A DNA stretch of 11,582 nucleotides from Zoogloeaceae bacterium (GTDB lineage: Bacteria > Pseudomonadota > Gammaproteobacteria > Burkholderiales > Rhodocyclaceae): assembly GCA_031267345.1 (NCBI GenBank), contig JAIRZG010000248.1, positions 1 to 11,582 on the forward strand. The letters are read 5' to 3'. The notes beneath the pieces are model-generated. The model did no database searches, had not been told where the DNA came from, and saw only the letters and a list, made by a program, of their open reading frames with translations. Of the stretch, positions 1 through 6,408 are shown piece after piece (positions within the stretch are counted from its first letter, which is position 1; each line of letters opens with the position of its first letter). Made by a program: the position numbers and the translations under genes.

Positions 1-1732
1 GTTCCGTTTCCCATCCATAGGATTCGGCATCGGGCGCTTCGTCAACTTTCTCCGGCTCTTCCGCAGGTTCCTTGCCGCGCTCCTCCAGGATGGCGCGAAG
101 CTCGGCAATGTTGTAACCAGGATCGTCGGGGTCAGATCGGTTTGCCTGCTCCAGCAAAATCTTTCTACCATAGATAGCAGCGATGGGATCGTCGGGATCA
201 GATCGGTTTGCCTGCTCCAGCCGATACTCCAATCGGCTTGCTTCTTCCAGCAGACGGTGAAGCGCCTGATCCACGAGCGCGCGGATTGCGGGTTCCCTGT
301 CATCGCCGAAATATTCGTAGATCGCCTCGTAGATAGATTCCTCGGTCATTGGATCGTCATGCGACGCCCATTCAAGGATCGCGCGGGCAACCTGCTCCCG
401 GATTGCGGGGTCCTTGTCCCGGTTGAAAACCTCGACGATATCGTCGACGACATTTTTGATGGGGACGAAACCCTTCTTGACGGCCAGTTCATCGCCCATC
501 TCGATCATCGCTTTGGCAAACGGCCCGCGAATCACGGGGTCCTCGTCATTGCGGAAAAGGGTGTAAAGCGAGCTATAGGCAAGAAACTCACTTTTTTGGT
601 CGTCGCGCTGGCGCGATCTTTCCGCCCATGCAAGGAGCGTTTCAAAAACGGCTTGCCGCGTCGCCAGATTGCTGCCTGGACGGAGAATTTCGTCGAGATA
701 CGCATAGGTCCTCGCTTCCCGCTCAAACTCGCCTTGCTTGCCCAATACCTCGCCCCGTTTCCGCACCACCTTGATCATCTGTTCCTGAAGGAGCATATCC
801 GGAATGACCGGATACAGGCGCTGAACCATTGCGAATTGCCGCAGGATTTTGTCATAGAGATCAAGCGCTTCTTCGGATTTCTCCTGTTGTTCGAATATTC
901 CGGCCTTGCCGATCTGCGCCTTGAGGCGTTGTTGCCAGATCAGGAAATTTCCTTCCGGATCTTTGCCCGCGCACGAACAATCGTCCAGGCCGTCCTCTTG
1001 CCAGTCGAAATTTTCGTCATACAGGGCGAGCGCTTCCGTAAGCCTGCCCTGTTGGCGCAGGGCCAGACCCTTGTTGAAACGCGCCGCCGCAACCGCTGCC
1101 CGGATCCAGACGCTATTGTTCGGGTCAAGCTCGCTCAGGTCAACCCCCTGCTTGTCCAGTTCCTCGCGCCACGCAAGGATTTCTTCGTTGTAGTGGGGCT
1201 TGCCGTAGCGTTCAATGAGATCGTCGTACACGGCGATGGCTTCCGCAAATCTGCCTTGTCGAGCCAAGACCGCGCCTTTGTTGTTCAGCGCCGCCGCCGC
1301 CCATTCCCGTGGCGACGGGACTTCGCCACGCGCGCCTGACGCTGCGGATTCATCCCGGGCAAAGCGCTGGTCAAGCATGTCGAACAAAAGCGTGGCTTCC
1401 GCGAATTTGCCTTGCCGCGCCAGTTCCACGCCATTTTTGAAGCGCGCTGTGGCAATCCATTGCCATAGAAGCGGAATTACGCTGTCGCCTTCGCCTGTAA
1501 TGCGCGCGAGGCGCTCATAAAACGCGGCGTCTTTGGTGATTTTTTCGTATTCGTCTATCACGCCCTGATCATGACAGGCGTAGCGTGGATGCGACGGTTC
1601 TGGAAAATCAAGGAGCGTCTCTTCTTGCCCGACGACCTGCGCCTCTGCGACGGATGTTGCGAAAATCAGCGCGAAAACGAGCGCGAGCGCCACAAATCCG
1701 CTGAAAGACCTGTCGTATCGGATGAGGTTCAT
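1..1732 (-). CDS. Secreted TPR and HEAT-like repeat protein, 3' end beyond the window
   Basis: The minus strand stays open from an ATG at 1732 to the window edge (577 codons, no stop). An ATG at 1738 is in frame, but the GGGAG just upstream lies only 1 nt from it and 7 nt from the ATG at 1732, so 1732 is preferred. Residues 1-31 form a signal peptide with a hydrophobic core (FVALALVFALIFA) and a signal peptidase I site after AEA, so a periplasmic or secreted location is inferred. TPR-like units appear near residues 94-120, 146-172, 215-240, 272-298 and 321-345, with motifs such as ARQGKFAEA and ARQGRFAEA. A second repeat follows, with the pattern DP-x-IR-xx-V-x-x-A and key arginines at 359, 402, 445 and 484, resembling HEAT units. 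The tail carries a 22-residue duplication and an acidic E/P-rich stretch. TPR and HEAT repeats usually bind proteins; no enzyme motif was seen and the function is unknown. Confidence 0.8.
   Translation of the reverse strand, partial: MNLIRYDRSFSGFVALALVFALIFATSVAEAQVVGQEETLLDFPEPSHPRYACHDQGVIDEYEKITKDAAFYERLARITGEGDSVIPLLWQWIATARFKNGVELARQGKFAEATLLFDMLDQRFARDESAASGARGEVPSPREWAAAALNNKGAVLARQGRFAEAIAVYDDLIERYGKPHYNEEILAWREELDKQGVDLSELDPNNSVWIRAAVAAARFNKGLALRQQGRLTEALALYDENFDWQEDGLDDCSCAGKDPEGNFLIWQQRLKAQIGKAGIFEQQEKSEEALDLYDKILRQFAMVQRLYPVIPDMLLQEQMIKVVRKRGEVLGKQGEFEREARTYAYLDEILRPGSNLATRQAVFETLLAWAERSRQRDDQKSEFLAYSSLYTLFRNDEDPVIRGPFAKAMIEMGDELAVKKGFVPIKNVVDDIVEVFNRDKDPAIREQVARAILEWASHDDPMTEESIYEAIYEYFGDDREPAIRALVDQALHRLLEEASRLEYRLEQANRSDPDDPIAAIYGRKILLEQANRSDPDDPGYNIAELRAILEERGKEPAEEPEKVDEAPDAESYGWETE
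121..221. repeat. Imperfect direct repeat, 35 bp copies 66 bp apart, inside the TPR gene
   Basis: Bases 121-155 and 187-221 match at 34 of 35 positions. The 66-bp offset is 22 codons, so frame is kept. On the coding strand both copies encode LEQANRSDPDDP, at residues 505-516 and 527-538. This looks like a recent tandem duplication of a 22-residue unit within the protein rather than a DNA-level regulatory repeat. Confidence 0.85.
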
Positions 1733-1826
1733 TGCCATGCTCCCGATTGCAAAAAATTTTCAGAATATATTGCGCGGCATGATATTAGAATGTCCATTCC
1801 GGCGTTACCACCGCACTTTCCGTTTT

Positions 1827-2255
1827 TCACGACTCCGGCGCGTCGGTCAGTTCCGGCCAGACGGCGGTGGGCAGCGCACGTTTCTGGCCTTCGTCATCCA
1901 GCGCCACGTAGGTCAGGATGGCTTCCGTCACCTTGACGACTATCGGCTTTTGCGGATGCCGTTCGGCAAAAACCTGCACTTGAACGGTAATCGAGGTTCG
2001 CCCCGCATGAATGACTTCGGCGTAAAAACTCACCACGTCGCCGCTGGAGATCGGCTGCTGGAACTGGAAACTGTTGACCGCCACCGTCGCCACCCGTCCG
2101 CGCGCATAACGCATGGCCTCGATGCCGCCCGCAATATCGACATTCGACATCACCCAGCCGCCAAAAATATCGCCGAACATGTTTTCATTACCGGGCATGG
2201 GCGCCAGACGCAAAGCAGGTTGCCGCTCAGGGCAATGGGTTGGTTCATCAATCAT
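1827..2255 (-). CDS. yciA: Acyl-CoA thioesterase, YciA-like hotdog fold
   Basis: This 142-residue protein fits the size of single-hotdog thioesterases of the YciA family, which hydrolyse acyl-CoA to free fatty acid and CoA in the cytoplasm. The diagnostic segment is at residues 19-44: PMPGNEN, then GDIFGGW (28-34), then an Asp at 40 followed by AGG. By family knowledge that Asp corresponds to the catalytic Asp of YciA. The middle contains VNSFQFQQPISSGD, the substrate-tunnel region, and the hotdog strands continue to about 118. The frame stays open further upstream, but that extension is antisense to the carbonic anhydrase locus. The ATG at 2255 is chosen because MIDEPTH directly precedes the conserved start of the fold. 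No good Shine-Dalgarno is visible, so the start is moderately certain. The gene stands alone, divergent from the damaged GNAT/carbonic anhydrase locus. Confidence 0.88.
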   Translation of the reverse strand: MIDEPTHCPERQPALRLAPMPGNENMFGDIFGGWVMSNVDIAGGIEAMRYARGRVATVAVNSFQFQQPISSGDVVSFYAEVIHAGRTSITVQVQVFAERHPQKPIVVKVTEAILTYVALDDEGQKRALPTAVWPELTDAPES

Positions 2256-2288
2256 GATCAAGGAAAATAAAGACAGAAAAGGAGAGGC

Positions 2289-2318
2289 AGGATAAATTAC
2301 CGATACGCGATACCGCAA
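2289..2318 (-). promoter_or_regulatory. Possible sigma70-type promoter for the thioesterase gene
   Basis: On the minus strand, TTGCGG (2318-2313) and TATCCT (2294-2289) are separated by 18 bp and would start transcription about 27 nt before the ATG at 2255. The match is 3/6 and 4/6 to consensus, so this is a weak prediction. Confidence 0.3.
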
Positions 2319-2345
2319 ATTTTTCTGTGCCCCTCTTCCCTTCAC

Positions 2346-2483
2346 GCGCCCATTCCCGCCATGCGCGTGGCGGTCAAAATCTACCGCGAACTGGGCTTTT
2401 GCGAAGCGCCCGCCTGCTATCTTGCACCGCTGGAAGGCGCGATTTACCTTGCGCTGGATTTGCGACACCGGTCGGAAAAAGAC
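2346..2483 (+). pseudogene. GNAT acetyltransferase relic (C-terminal stub)
   Basis: The frame reads PIPAM, then VAVKIYRELGF, then YLAPLEGAIYLALDL. This matches the usual end of GNAT-family N-acetyltransferases, where an LPSM-like loop precedes an A-x-x-LYR-x-LGF helix and the protein closes with a P-x-x-G-x-x-YMELDL strand. Only the last roughly 40 residues are present. The acetyl-CoA binding Q/R-x-x-G-x-G/A core is absent, and upstream sequence to about 2260 shows no GNAT-like residues. The frame has no stop and runs straight into the carbonic anhydrase. It may be what remains of a separate upstream gene or of a GNAT-carbonic anhydrase fusion. The ATG at 2361 is an internal Met of the GNAT motif and has no ribosome binding site, so it is probably not a true start. 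Confidence 0.6.
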
Positions 2484-3035
2484 GTGCGCGAAAAAAACCT
2501 TTCCCACCTGTTCGACTTCAACCGCGTCTGGTCCAACCAGATGCAGACGCTGGATCCGGCGTATTTCAAAAAGCGCTCCGACATTCAGGAACCGCATTAC
2601 CTGTGGATAGGCTGCTCCGATTCGCGCGTCCCCGCCAACCAGATTGTTGGCCTTCTGCCGCCGGGCGAAGTGTTCGTGCATCGCAATGTCGCCAATGTGG
2701 TCGTGCATACCGATCTGAACTGCCTTTCCATCATGCAGTACGCCATTGACGTACTGCATGTCCGGCATATCATGGTGGTCGGGCATTACGGCTGCGGCGG
2801 TGTGCGTTCGGCGCTAAATGGCGACCGCGTCGGCCTCGTGGACATCTGGCTTCGGCACGTGCAGGACGCCTGGCGGCGCGGTCAGGCCATCACCATCTAC
2901 GCCTGGATTTACAGCCTGAAAGACGGCCTCGTGCGCGACCTCGGCATGACCATCCACCGTCCCGAAGACCTGCTCCCCCACTACAAGGCCGCCCTTGCGG
3001 ACAGCGATTGCGCCTTACCCGGACATCCGGCATGA
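2484..3035 (+). CDS. can: Beta-class carbonic anhydrase with internal deletion, probably non-functional
   Basis: Beta-carbonic anhydrases interconvert CO2 and bicarbonate in the cytoplasm using zinc. From a GTG at 2484 the product has 183 residues. The zinc and active-site residues are all present: CSDSR (Cys44, Asp46, Arg48) and GHYGCGG (His101, Cys104), along with VFVHRNVAN. Against E. coli Can (about 220 residues), the protein jumps from WLRH (122-125) directly to VQDAWRRGQ (126-134). About 41 residues that normally lie between these motifs are missing, with the frame kept. One extra Pro also appears in LLPPGE compared with E. coli. The GTG start is preferred because GGAAA lies upstream and MREKNLSHLF matches usual Can N-termini. 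The alternative is the ATG at 2361, which would attach the GNAT stub. Zinc binding could survive, but a missing block this size probably disturbs folding or oligomerisation. Confidence 0.8.
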   Translation: MREKNLSHLFDFNRVWSNQMQTLDPAYFKKRSDIQEPHYLWIGCSDSRVPANQIVGLLPPGEVFVHRNVANVVVHTDLNCLSIMQYAIDVLHVRHIMVVGHYGCGGVRSALNGDRVGLVDIWLRHVQDAWRRGQAITIYAWIYSLKDGLVRDLGMTIHRPEDLLPHYKAALADSDCALPGHPA

Positions 3036-3235
3036 CCAAAGACGCGCCGTTGCCCGCGTCGAATCCGGCCTTCCTCACCGCATTGGACAACACGGAACGT
3101 GCATATTCGTCACTTAATTCGCATGGCGCATCATCGATCCGCACCCTCTACCTTCTGATCCGTTTCCTCTGGAAAATGGGAATTGTTTTCATTTATAATG
3201 CGCGTCAAGCCGGACAGTCGTTCGGCGATTCTTGA
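3032..3235 (+). CDS. Doubtful small ORF, perhaps a truncated gene start
   Basis: An ATG overlaps the carbonic anhydrase stop as ATGA, a common sign of translational coupling, and opens a 67-codon frame starting MTKDAPLPASNPAF. The first 20 or so codons look like the codon use of neighbouring genes; the rest (LYLLIRFLWKMGIVFIYN) does not, and it contains the promoter of the next gene. I do not recognise a family. It could be the 5' end of a former operon partner whose body was deleted, or chance. Confidence 0.25.
   Translation: MTKDAPLPASNPAFLTALDNTERAYSSLNSHGASSIRTLYLLIRFLWKMGIVFIYNARQAGQSFGDS
3170..3199 (+). promoter_or_regulatory. Sigma70-type promoter for the EexN-like lipoprotein gene
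   Basis: A perfect TATAAT (3194-3199) follows TGGAAA (3170-3175, 4/6 to TTGACA) with an 18-bp spacer. Transcription would begin near 3206 and give a leader of about 60 nt before the ATG at 3267. Confidence 0.55.
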
Positions 3236-3266
3236 CTACTGTTTGTTATGAAAGGAATTGCTCATC

Positions 3267-3491
3267 ATGAAACCCCTTCTGTCGGTTTTTGCCCTCCTCC
3301 CCCTGCTTGTCGCCCTCTCCGGTTGTGAGCGGGAAGTACAGAGCGTGGAATGGTACAAGGCGAACAACGCCGAACGCATGGAAGTCATCGTGGAATGCAA
3401 GGCCGACCCGGATCGGCTGAATAAAACACAAAACTGCAAAAACGCCAAACAGGCCAACCGCGAGATCCTCAACGCCGGAAGCCGCCCTTGA
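3267..3491 (+). CDS. EexN-family lipoprotein (entry-exclusion-like)
   Basis: This 74-residue protein starts MKPLLSV, has a hydrophobic core, and ends its signal with lipobox LSGC, so Cys20 should be lipidated. After it come EREVQSVEWYKANNAER (21-37), VECKADPDR (42-50) and NCKNAKQA (56-63). This W-Y, A-E-R, E-C-x-x-x-P and N-C-x-N-A pattern is that of the EexN lipoprotein family. Members include plasmid proteins that block entry of a second related conjugative plasmid; many others are orphan chromosomal copies of unproven function. The ATG at 3267 is chosen because AAGGAA (3252-3257) lies about 9 nt upstream; a TTG at 3258 overlapping that site is unlikely. The gene has its own promoter and terminator, and no conjugation genes are visible nearby. 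Confidence 0.75.
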   Translation: MKPLLSVFALLPLLVALSGCEREVQSVEWYKANNAERMEVIVECKADPDRLNKTQNCKNAKQANREILNAGSRP

Positions 3492-3505
3492 ATCCAGCCG
3501 CGCCC

Positions 3506-3533
3506 ACAGGAGACAGCTTCCCCTGTCTCCTGT
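3506..3533 (+). terminator. Terminator hairpin after the EexN-like gene
   Basis: ACAGGAGACAG (3506-3516) and CTGTCTCCTGT (3523-3533) form a perfect 11-bp stem with a 6-nt loop, 14 bp after the lipoprotein stop. The following bases are TAAATTACATTTTTAAAA, so the U tract is late and broken. Intrinsic termination on the plus strand is likely but not textbook. Confidence 0.6.
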
Positions 3534-3600
3534 TAAATTACATTTTTAAAATCAATATCTTATATTGATTTATTAAAGTAATACATTAGGTAAATAATGA
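3534..3600. other. AT-rich tract with a 10-bp palindrome
   Basis: Only 9 of these 67 bases are G or C, in sharp contrast to both sides. Inside it AAATCAATAT (3549-3558) and ATATTGATTT (3562-3571) form a perfect 10-bp inverted repeat around CTT. This could be an operator, an insertion or recombination scar, or a foreign fragment. A 9-codon frame (ATG at 3597, MNPSNQARN) begins at its right edge and is probably chance. Confidence 0.5.
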
Positions 3601-3626
3601 ACCCGTCAAACCAAGCAAGAAATTAG

Positions 3627-3648
3627 CGACAGGCCTTCAGGCCTGTCG
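3627..3648 (-). terminator. Terminator of the lepA-recO operon
   Basis: CGACAGGCC (3627-3635) and GGCCTGTCG (3640-3648) form a perfect 9-bp GC-rich stem with a 4-nt loop. Read on the minus strand it lies 74 nt past the recO stop and is followed by CTAATTTCTTG, a modest T-rich run. Together with the convergent hairpin at 3506-3533 it separates the two transcription units. Confidence 0.6.
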
Positions 3649-3722
3649 GTCTAACGTGTTTTGGAAGGGGTTTCAACCGGAGTTGGTTTTACGATGAAAA
3701 ACCTCCGTTTCCTGTATTTCGA

Positions 3723-4433
3723 TCAAATAAACAGCGTTCGTGAGTGCAGTTCCGCGCCTTCGAGGTAGTAGGCGAGCAGGCGGCGCATCAGTTGTTTGGC
3801 TTCGCTGCGGGTGACGGCGTTGGCGTAGTCGTCGCAGGCCATGTCCAGCAGGGATTGACCGATCAGGGTGGGCTGGGCGGCGTCGCGCGTCGGGGCAAAA
3901 ACCGGGCCGCGTTCAATTTCGTAGCGGTAGTGGGCGGCGGCGGCAATGGGCTGCCCCAGGTGATCGCGATCCAGCGTCAGGCCATAGCCCAGTTCGGAAA
4001 GCAGGGCGCGTTCAAAACTCCGCAAGCCGGATTCCGCCATCTCCTGCCGGGCAGTCTGTCCCAGACGCCGCAAAATGCGCCAGTACTGTTCAAAAAGCCG
4101 GGGATGCGCGTCTTCGCGCGGCAAAAGGCGCAACAGCAATTCGTTGAGGTAGTAACCGCAAAAAAGCGGCAAACCGGAAAGCAGCGGTTGCCCGCCTTGC
4201 CATTCGGCTTTCATCAGGGTCAGAACCTCGCCCTTGCCCGACCAGGAAAGCTCCAGCGGCTGAAAGGCCATGATCAGGCCGCGCAGGGTGGAATGCGGAC
4301 GCCGCGCCCCGCGCGCCAGCAACGCCACGCGCCCGTAATCCCGACTGAAGGCTTCGACCAGCAGACTGGTTTCCCGATAGGGTCGGGTGTGCAGGACGTA
4401 AGCCGGTTGGGCGTCAATTCTGCCGCGCGGCAT
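3723..4433 (-). CDS. recO: DNA repair protein RecO
   Basis: RecO helps load RecA onto SSB-coated single-stranded DNA in the RecFOR pathway and anneals complementary strands. The product has 236 residues, close to the roughly 240 of E. coli RecO. The N-terminal OB-fold is recognisable in AYVLHTRPYRETSLLVEAFS (11-30) and RVALLARGARRP (35-46). The helical part contains FCGYYLNELLLRLLPRED (91-108), the family signature region. The gene follows era with only 3 nt between the era stop and the recO ATG, so it is probably translated by coupling; no strong Shine-Dalgarno is visible. It is the last gene of the lepA operon. In many Betaproteobacteria pdxJ comes next; here it does not. Confidence 0.95.
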   Translation of the reverse strand: MPRGRIDAQPAYVLHTRPYRETSLLVEAFSRDYGRVALLARGARRPHSTLRGLIMAFQPLELSWSGKGEVLTLMKAEWQGGQPLLSGLPLFCGYYLNELLLRLLPREDAHPRLFEQYWRILRRLGQTARQEMAESGLRSFERALLSELGYGLTLDRDHLGQPIAAAAHYRYEIERGPVFAPTRDAAQPTLIGQSLLDMACDDYANAVTRSEAKQLMRRLLAYYLEGAELHSRTLFI

Positions 4434-4436
4434 GGC

Positions 4437-5339
4437 TCATTCGCGTCCCGAATAGCCCAGGCTTTTCAGGAGGCGCTCGTTGTCGGCCCAGCCGGATTTC
4501 ACCTTGACCCAGATTTCCAGATACACCTTGCCGTCGAACAGACGCTCCATATCGTGACGCGCCTCGCTGGCGATGCGCTTCAAGGTCTCGCCGCCCTTGC
4601 CGATGACCATTGCCTTGTGATTATCCTTGTCGACGACAATGGCGGCATGGATGCGGCGCAAACTGCCTTCCATGGCGAATTTTTCGATTTCCACCGTGAC
4701 GGCGTAGGGCAATTCGTCGCCCAGCAAACGAAAAAGTTTTTCACGGATGTATTCGGCGGCGAGAAAACGCTCGTTTTTATCGGTGATTTCGTCCTCTGGA
4801 AAAAGCAGTTCCGTATGCGGCAGAAACTTGCGGGCGGCATCCAGAAGATCATCGGTCTGTTTGCCCTGTGTGGCGCTCACTGGCAGCACGGCGGCGAATT
4901 CGCGTTCGGACGCGACCTGCGCCACAAAAGGTAGAAGGCTGGCCTTGTCCTTGACGCGATCCGTCTTGTTGAGCACCAGCAGGGTCGGCGTCTCCGGCGG
5001 CAGAAGGCGCAACACCGCCACGTCGCGCGCGTCGAACACGCCCGCCTCAATCACGAAAAAAACGACATCCACCGCCGCCAGCGCCTGGGTGACGCCCCGA
5101 TTCATGACGCGGTTCAGGGCATTGGTAAAGCGGGTCTGAAAGCCGGGGGTATCGACAAACACAAATTGCGCGTCCGGTCGGGTGAGAATGCCCATGACGC
5201 GATGGCGCGTGGTTTGCGCCTTGCGCGAGACGATGCTGATTTTTTCGCCCACCAGACGGTTCAACAGCGTGGACTTGCCCACATTGGGACGCCCGACAAG
5301 GGCGATGTAGCCGGAACGCAGGGCGCGCGCTTCACTCAT
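4437..5339 (-). CDS. era: GTPase Era, 30S ribosome maturation
   Basis: Era is an essential GTPase that binds the 3' end of 16S rRNA and assists 30S assembly. The 300-residue product has the full GTPase set: GRPNVGKS (16-23, P-loop), QTTRHR (42-47, switch I), DTPG (63-66), NKTD (124-127) and SAT (155-157). The C-terminal KH RNA-binding domain is shown by VIGKGGETLKRI (245-256). Length and motif spacing match Era closely. Its ATG overlaps the rnc stop as ATGA, so translation is coupled to RNase III, as commonly seen for rnc-era pairs. Confidence 0.98.
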   Translation of the reverse strand: MSEARALRSGYIALVGRPNVGKSTLLNRLVGEKISIVSRKAQTTRHRVMGILTRPDAQFVFVDTPGFQTRFTNALNRVMNRGVTQALAAVDVVFFVIEAGVFDARDVAVLRLLPPETPTLLVLNKTDRVKDKASLLPFVAQVASEREFAAVLPVSATQGKQTDDLLDAARKFLPHTELLFPEDEITDKNERFLAAEYIREKLFRLLGDELPYAVTVEIEKFAMEGSLRRIHAAIVVDKDNHKAMVIGKGGETLKRIASEARHDMERLFDGKVYLEIWVKVKSGWADNERLLKSLGYSGRE

Positions 5340-6037
5340 GCGCCCTGCCCTTCCAGAAGCCGCAAGACATGGGCGGCGGCGGATTGTTCGGCCAGACGGC
5401 GACTGCTGCCCGCGCCTTCAGCGCAAATATCCTGACTGTCGATCTGGCAGCGCGCGTGAAAAGTCTGCGCGTGCGCCGCGCCCGTGGTTTCCAGCAAAAT
5501 GTATTTGGGCAACGCCTGATGACGCCCTTGCAGCCATTCCTGCAAGCGGGTTTTGGCGTCCTTCATGGATTGGCCGGGAACCAGGGTGGCAAGCTGCGTG
5601 GCGAACAGGCGTTCAATGACCGCCGTCGCTGCCTCAAAACCACTGTCCAAATAAATCGCGCCAAAAAGGGCTTCCAGCACATCCGCCAGAATGGAAGGCC
5701 GCTGGCAACCGCCGCTTTTTATCTCCCCTTCCCCCAAACGTAGCGCGGCGCTCAGGTGAATTTCCTGCGCCAACTGGCGCAGGGTGTCCTGACAAACCAG
5801 ATGCGACCGCAGACGCGAGAGATCGCCTTCCGGCAAATCCGGAAAGCGGCGGTACAGCAAGGCGGCAATCACGCAATCCAGCACGCCATCGCCGAGAAAT
5901 TCCAGCCGCTCGTAATGCGGCGCGCCGAAACTCCGGTGCGTCAGCGCCATCGTCAGCAGCGCCTTGTCCGTAAAACGATAATCCAGCACGCCTTCCAGTC
6001 GCGCGGAGGGCGCGGAAGGCATGGCGCGGACGGACAT
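5336..6037 (-). CDS. rnc: Ribonuclease III
   Basis: RNase III cuts double-stranded RNA, processes pre-rRNA and controls many transcripts. The 233-residue product shows the signature ERLEFLGDG (43-51) and the metal-binding acidic residues in DVLEALFGAIY (Asp119, Glu122). A C-terminal double-stranded RNA-binding domain spans about 159-228, starting DAKTRLQEWLQG and ending RRLAEQSAAAHVLRLLEG. The signature has Gly where E. coli has Ser (GDG versus GDS), which should not abolish activity. The ATG at 6037 overlaps the upstream stop as TGATG, pointing to re-initiation; a second in-frame Met five codons on is possible. Confidence 0.98.
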   Translation of the reverse strand: MSVRAMPSAPSARLEGVLDYRFTDKALLTMALTHRSFGAPHYERLEFLGDGVLDCVIAALLYRRFPDLPEGDLSRLRSHLVCQDTLRQLAQEIHLSAALRLGEGEIKSGGCQRPSILADVLEALFGAIYLDSGFEAATAVIERLFATQLATLVPGQSMKDAKTRLQEWLQGRHQALPKYILLETTGAAHAQTFHARCQIDSQDICAEGAGSSRRLAEQSAAAHVLRLLEGQGA

Positions 6038-6393
6038 CAGCGGAAGGAACCCTTGAATTCAAACACCAGACTCACATTGGCGACAAGATGCACCCGGCTT
6101 TCATAGTTGTAGTCGAATATGTAACCATTGCCGCTTTTGGTGATTTTCAGTTCTTCTGATGATAGGTTCAAGCCGACGTGGTTGAGTCCCGCTGACTTGT
6201 TGTAGGCGCTACGCGCATCCTGAACCGTGGCGTAGGAAGAAGCGTTCTGCAACACCAGTTTGATGACGCGCTTGTGTTCCTGGCTTTGCAGAATGGGGGA
6301 CGCAACGACGGTAACCAGCCAGGCCGCAATCCCGACCAGCACACAAATAAAAATGAATGACGACAGTGTAAAACCGCCTTGTCTTGTCTTCAT
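6037..6393 (-). CDS. DUF4845 membrane-anchored protein
   Basis: This 118-residue protein sits between lepB and rnc, the usual place of DUF4845 proteins in Betaproteobacteria. It begins MKTRQGGFTLSSF and has one membrane segment (about residues 11-32), followed by a short soluble domain. The segment ITKSGNGYIFDYNYESRVHL near the C-terminus matches the family pattern of K-x-x-x-G-x-Y-x-x-x-x-x-YE-x-R. The GGFTL start resembles a type IV prepilin cleavage site, but the conserved Glu at +5 is missing, so pilin processing is doubtful. Function is unknown. A good ribosome site (AGAGGTG) lies just upstream, 15 nt after lepB ends. Confidence 0.88.
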   Translation of the reverse strand: MKTRQGGFTLSSFIFICVLVGIAAWLVTVVASPILQSQEHKRVIKLVLQNASSYATVQDARSAYNKSAGLNHVGLNLSSEELKITKSGNGYIFDYNYESRVHLVANVSLVFEFKGSFR

Positions 6394-6408
6394 GACACAC
6401 CTCTAAAG

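Noticed and set aside
257..1339. 360-codon plus-strand ORF
   Set aside because: It is antisense to the TPR gene, whose minus frame is open for 577 codons with a signal peptide and repeats. The plus translation has no recognisable domain.
1785..1803. Small inverted repeat GAATG/CATTC between the thioesterase and TPR genes
   Set aside because: Only 5 bp with a 2-nt loop and no T run, so it is not a believable terminator or operator.
2256..2786. Long N-terminal extension of the thioesterase frame up to 2786
   Set aside because: The extension is antisense to the carbonic anhydrase and has no hotdog-family similarity; known YciA proteins are about the length obtained from the ATG at 2255.
3744..4934. 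396-codon plus-strand ORF
   Set aside because: It lies antisense to recO and era, both of which carry complete family motifs; a GC-rich shadow frame.
6340..6393. Type IV prepilin signal in the DUF4845 protein
   Set aside because: GGFTL is present but the conserved Glu after the cleavage site is absent and the position between lepB and rnc fits DUF4845, not pilins.
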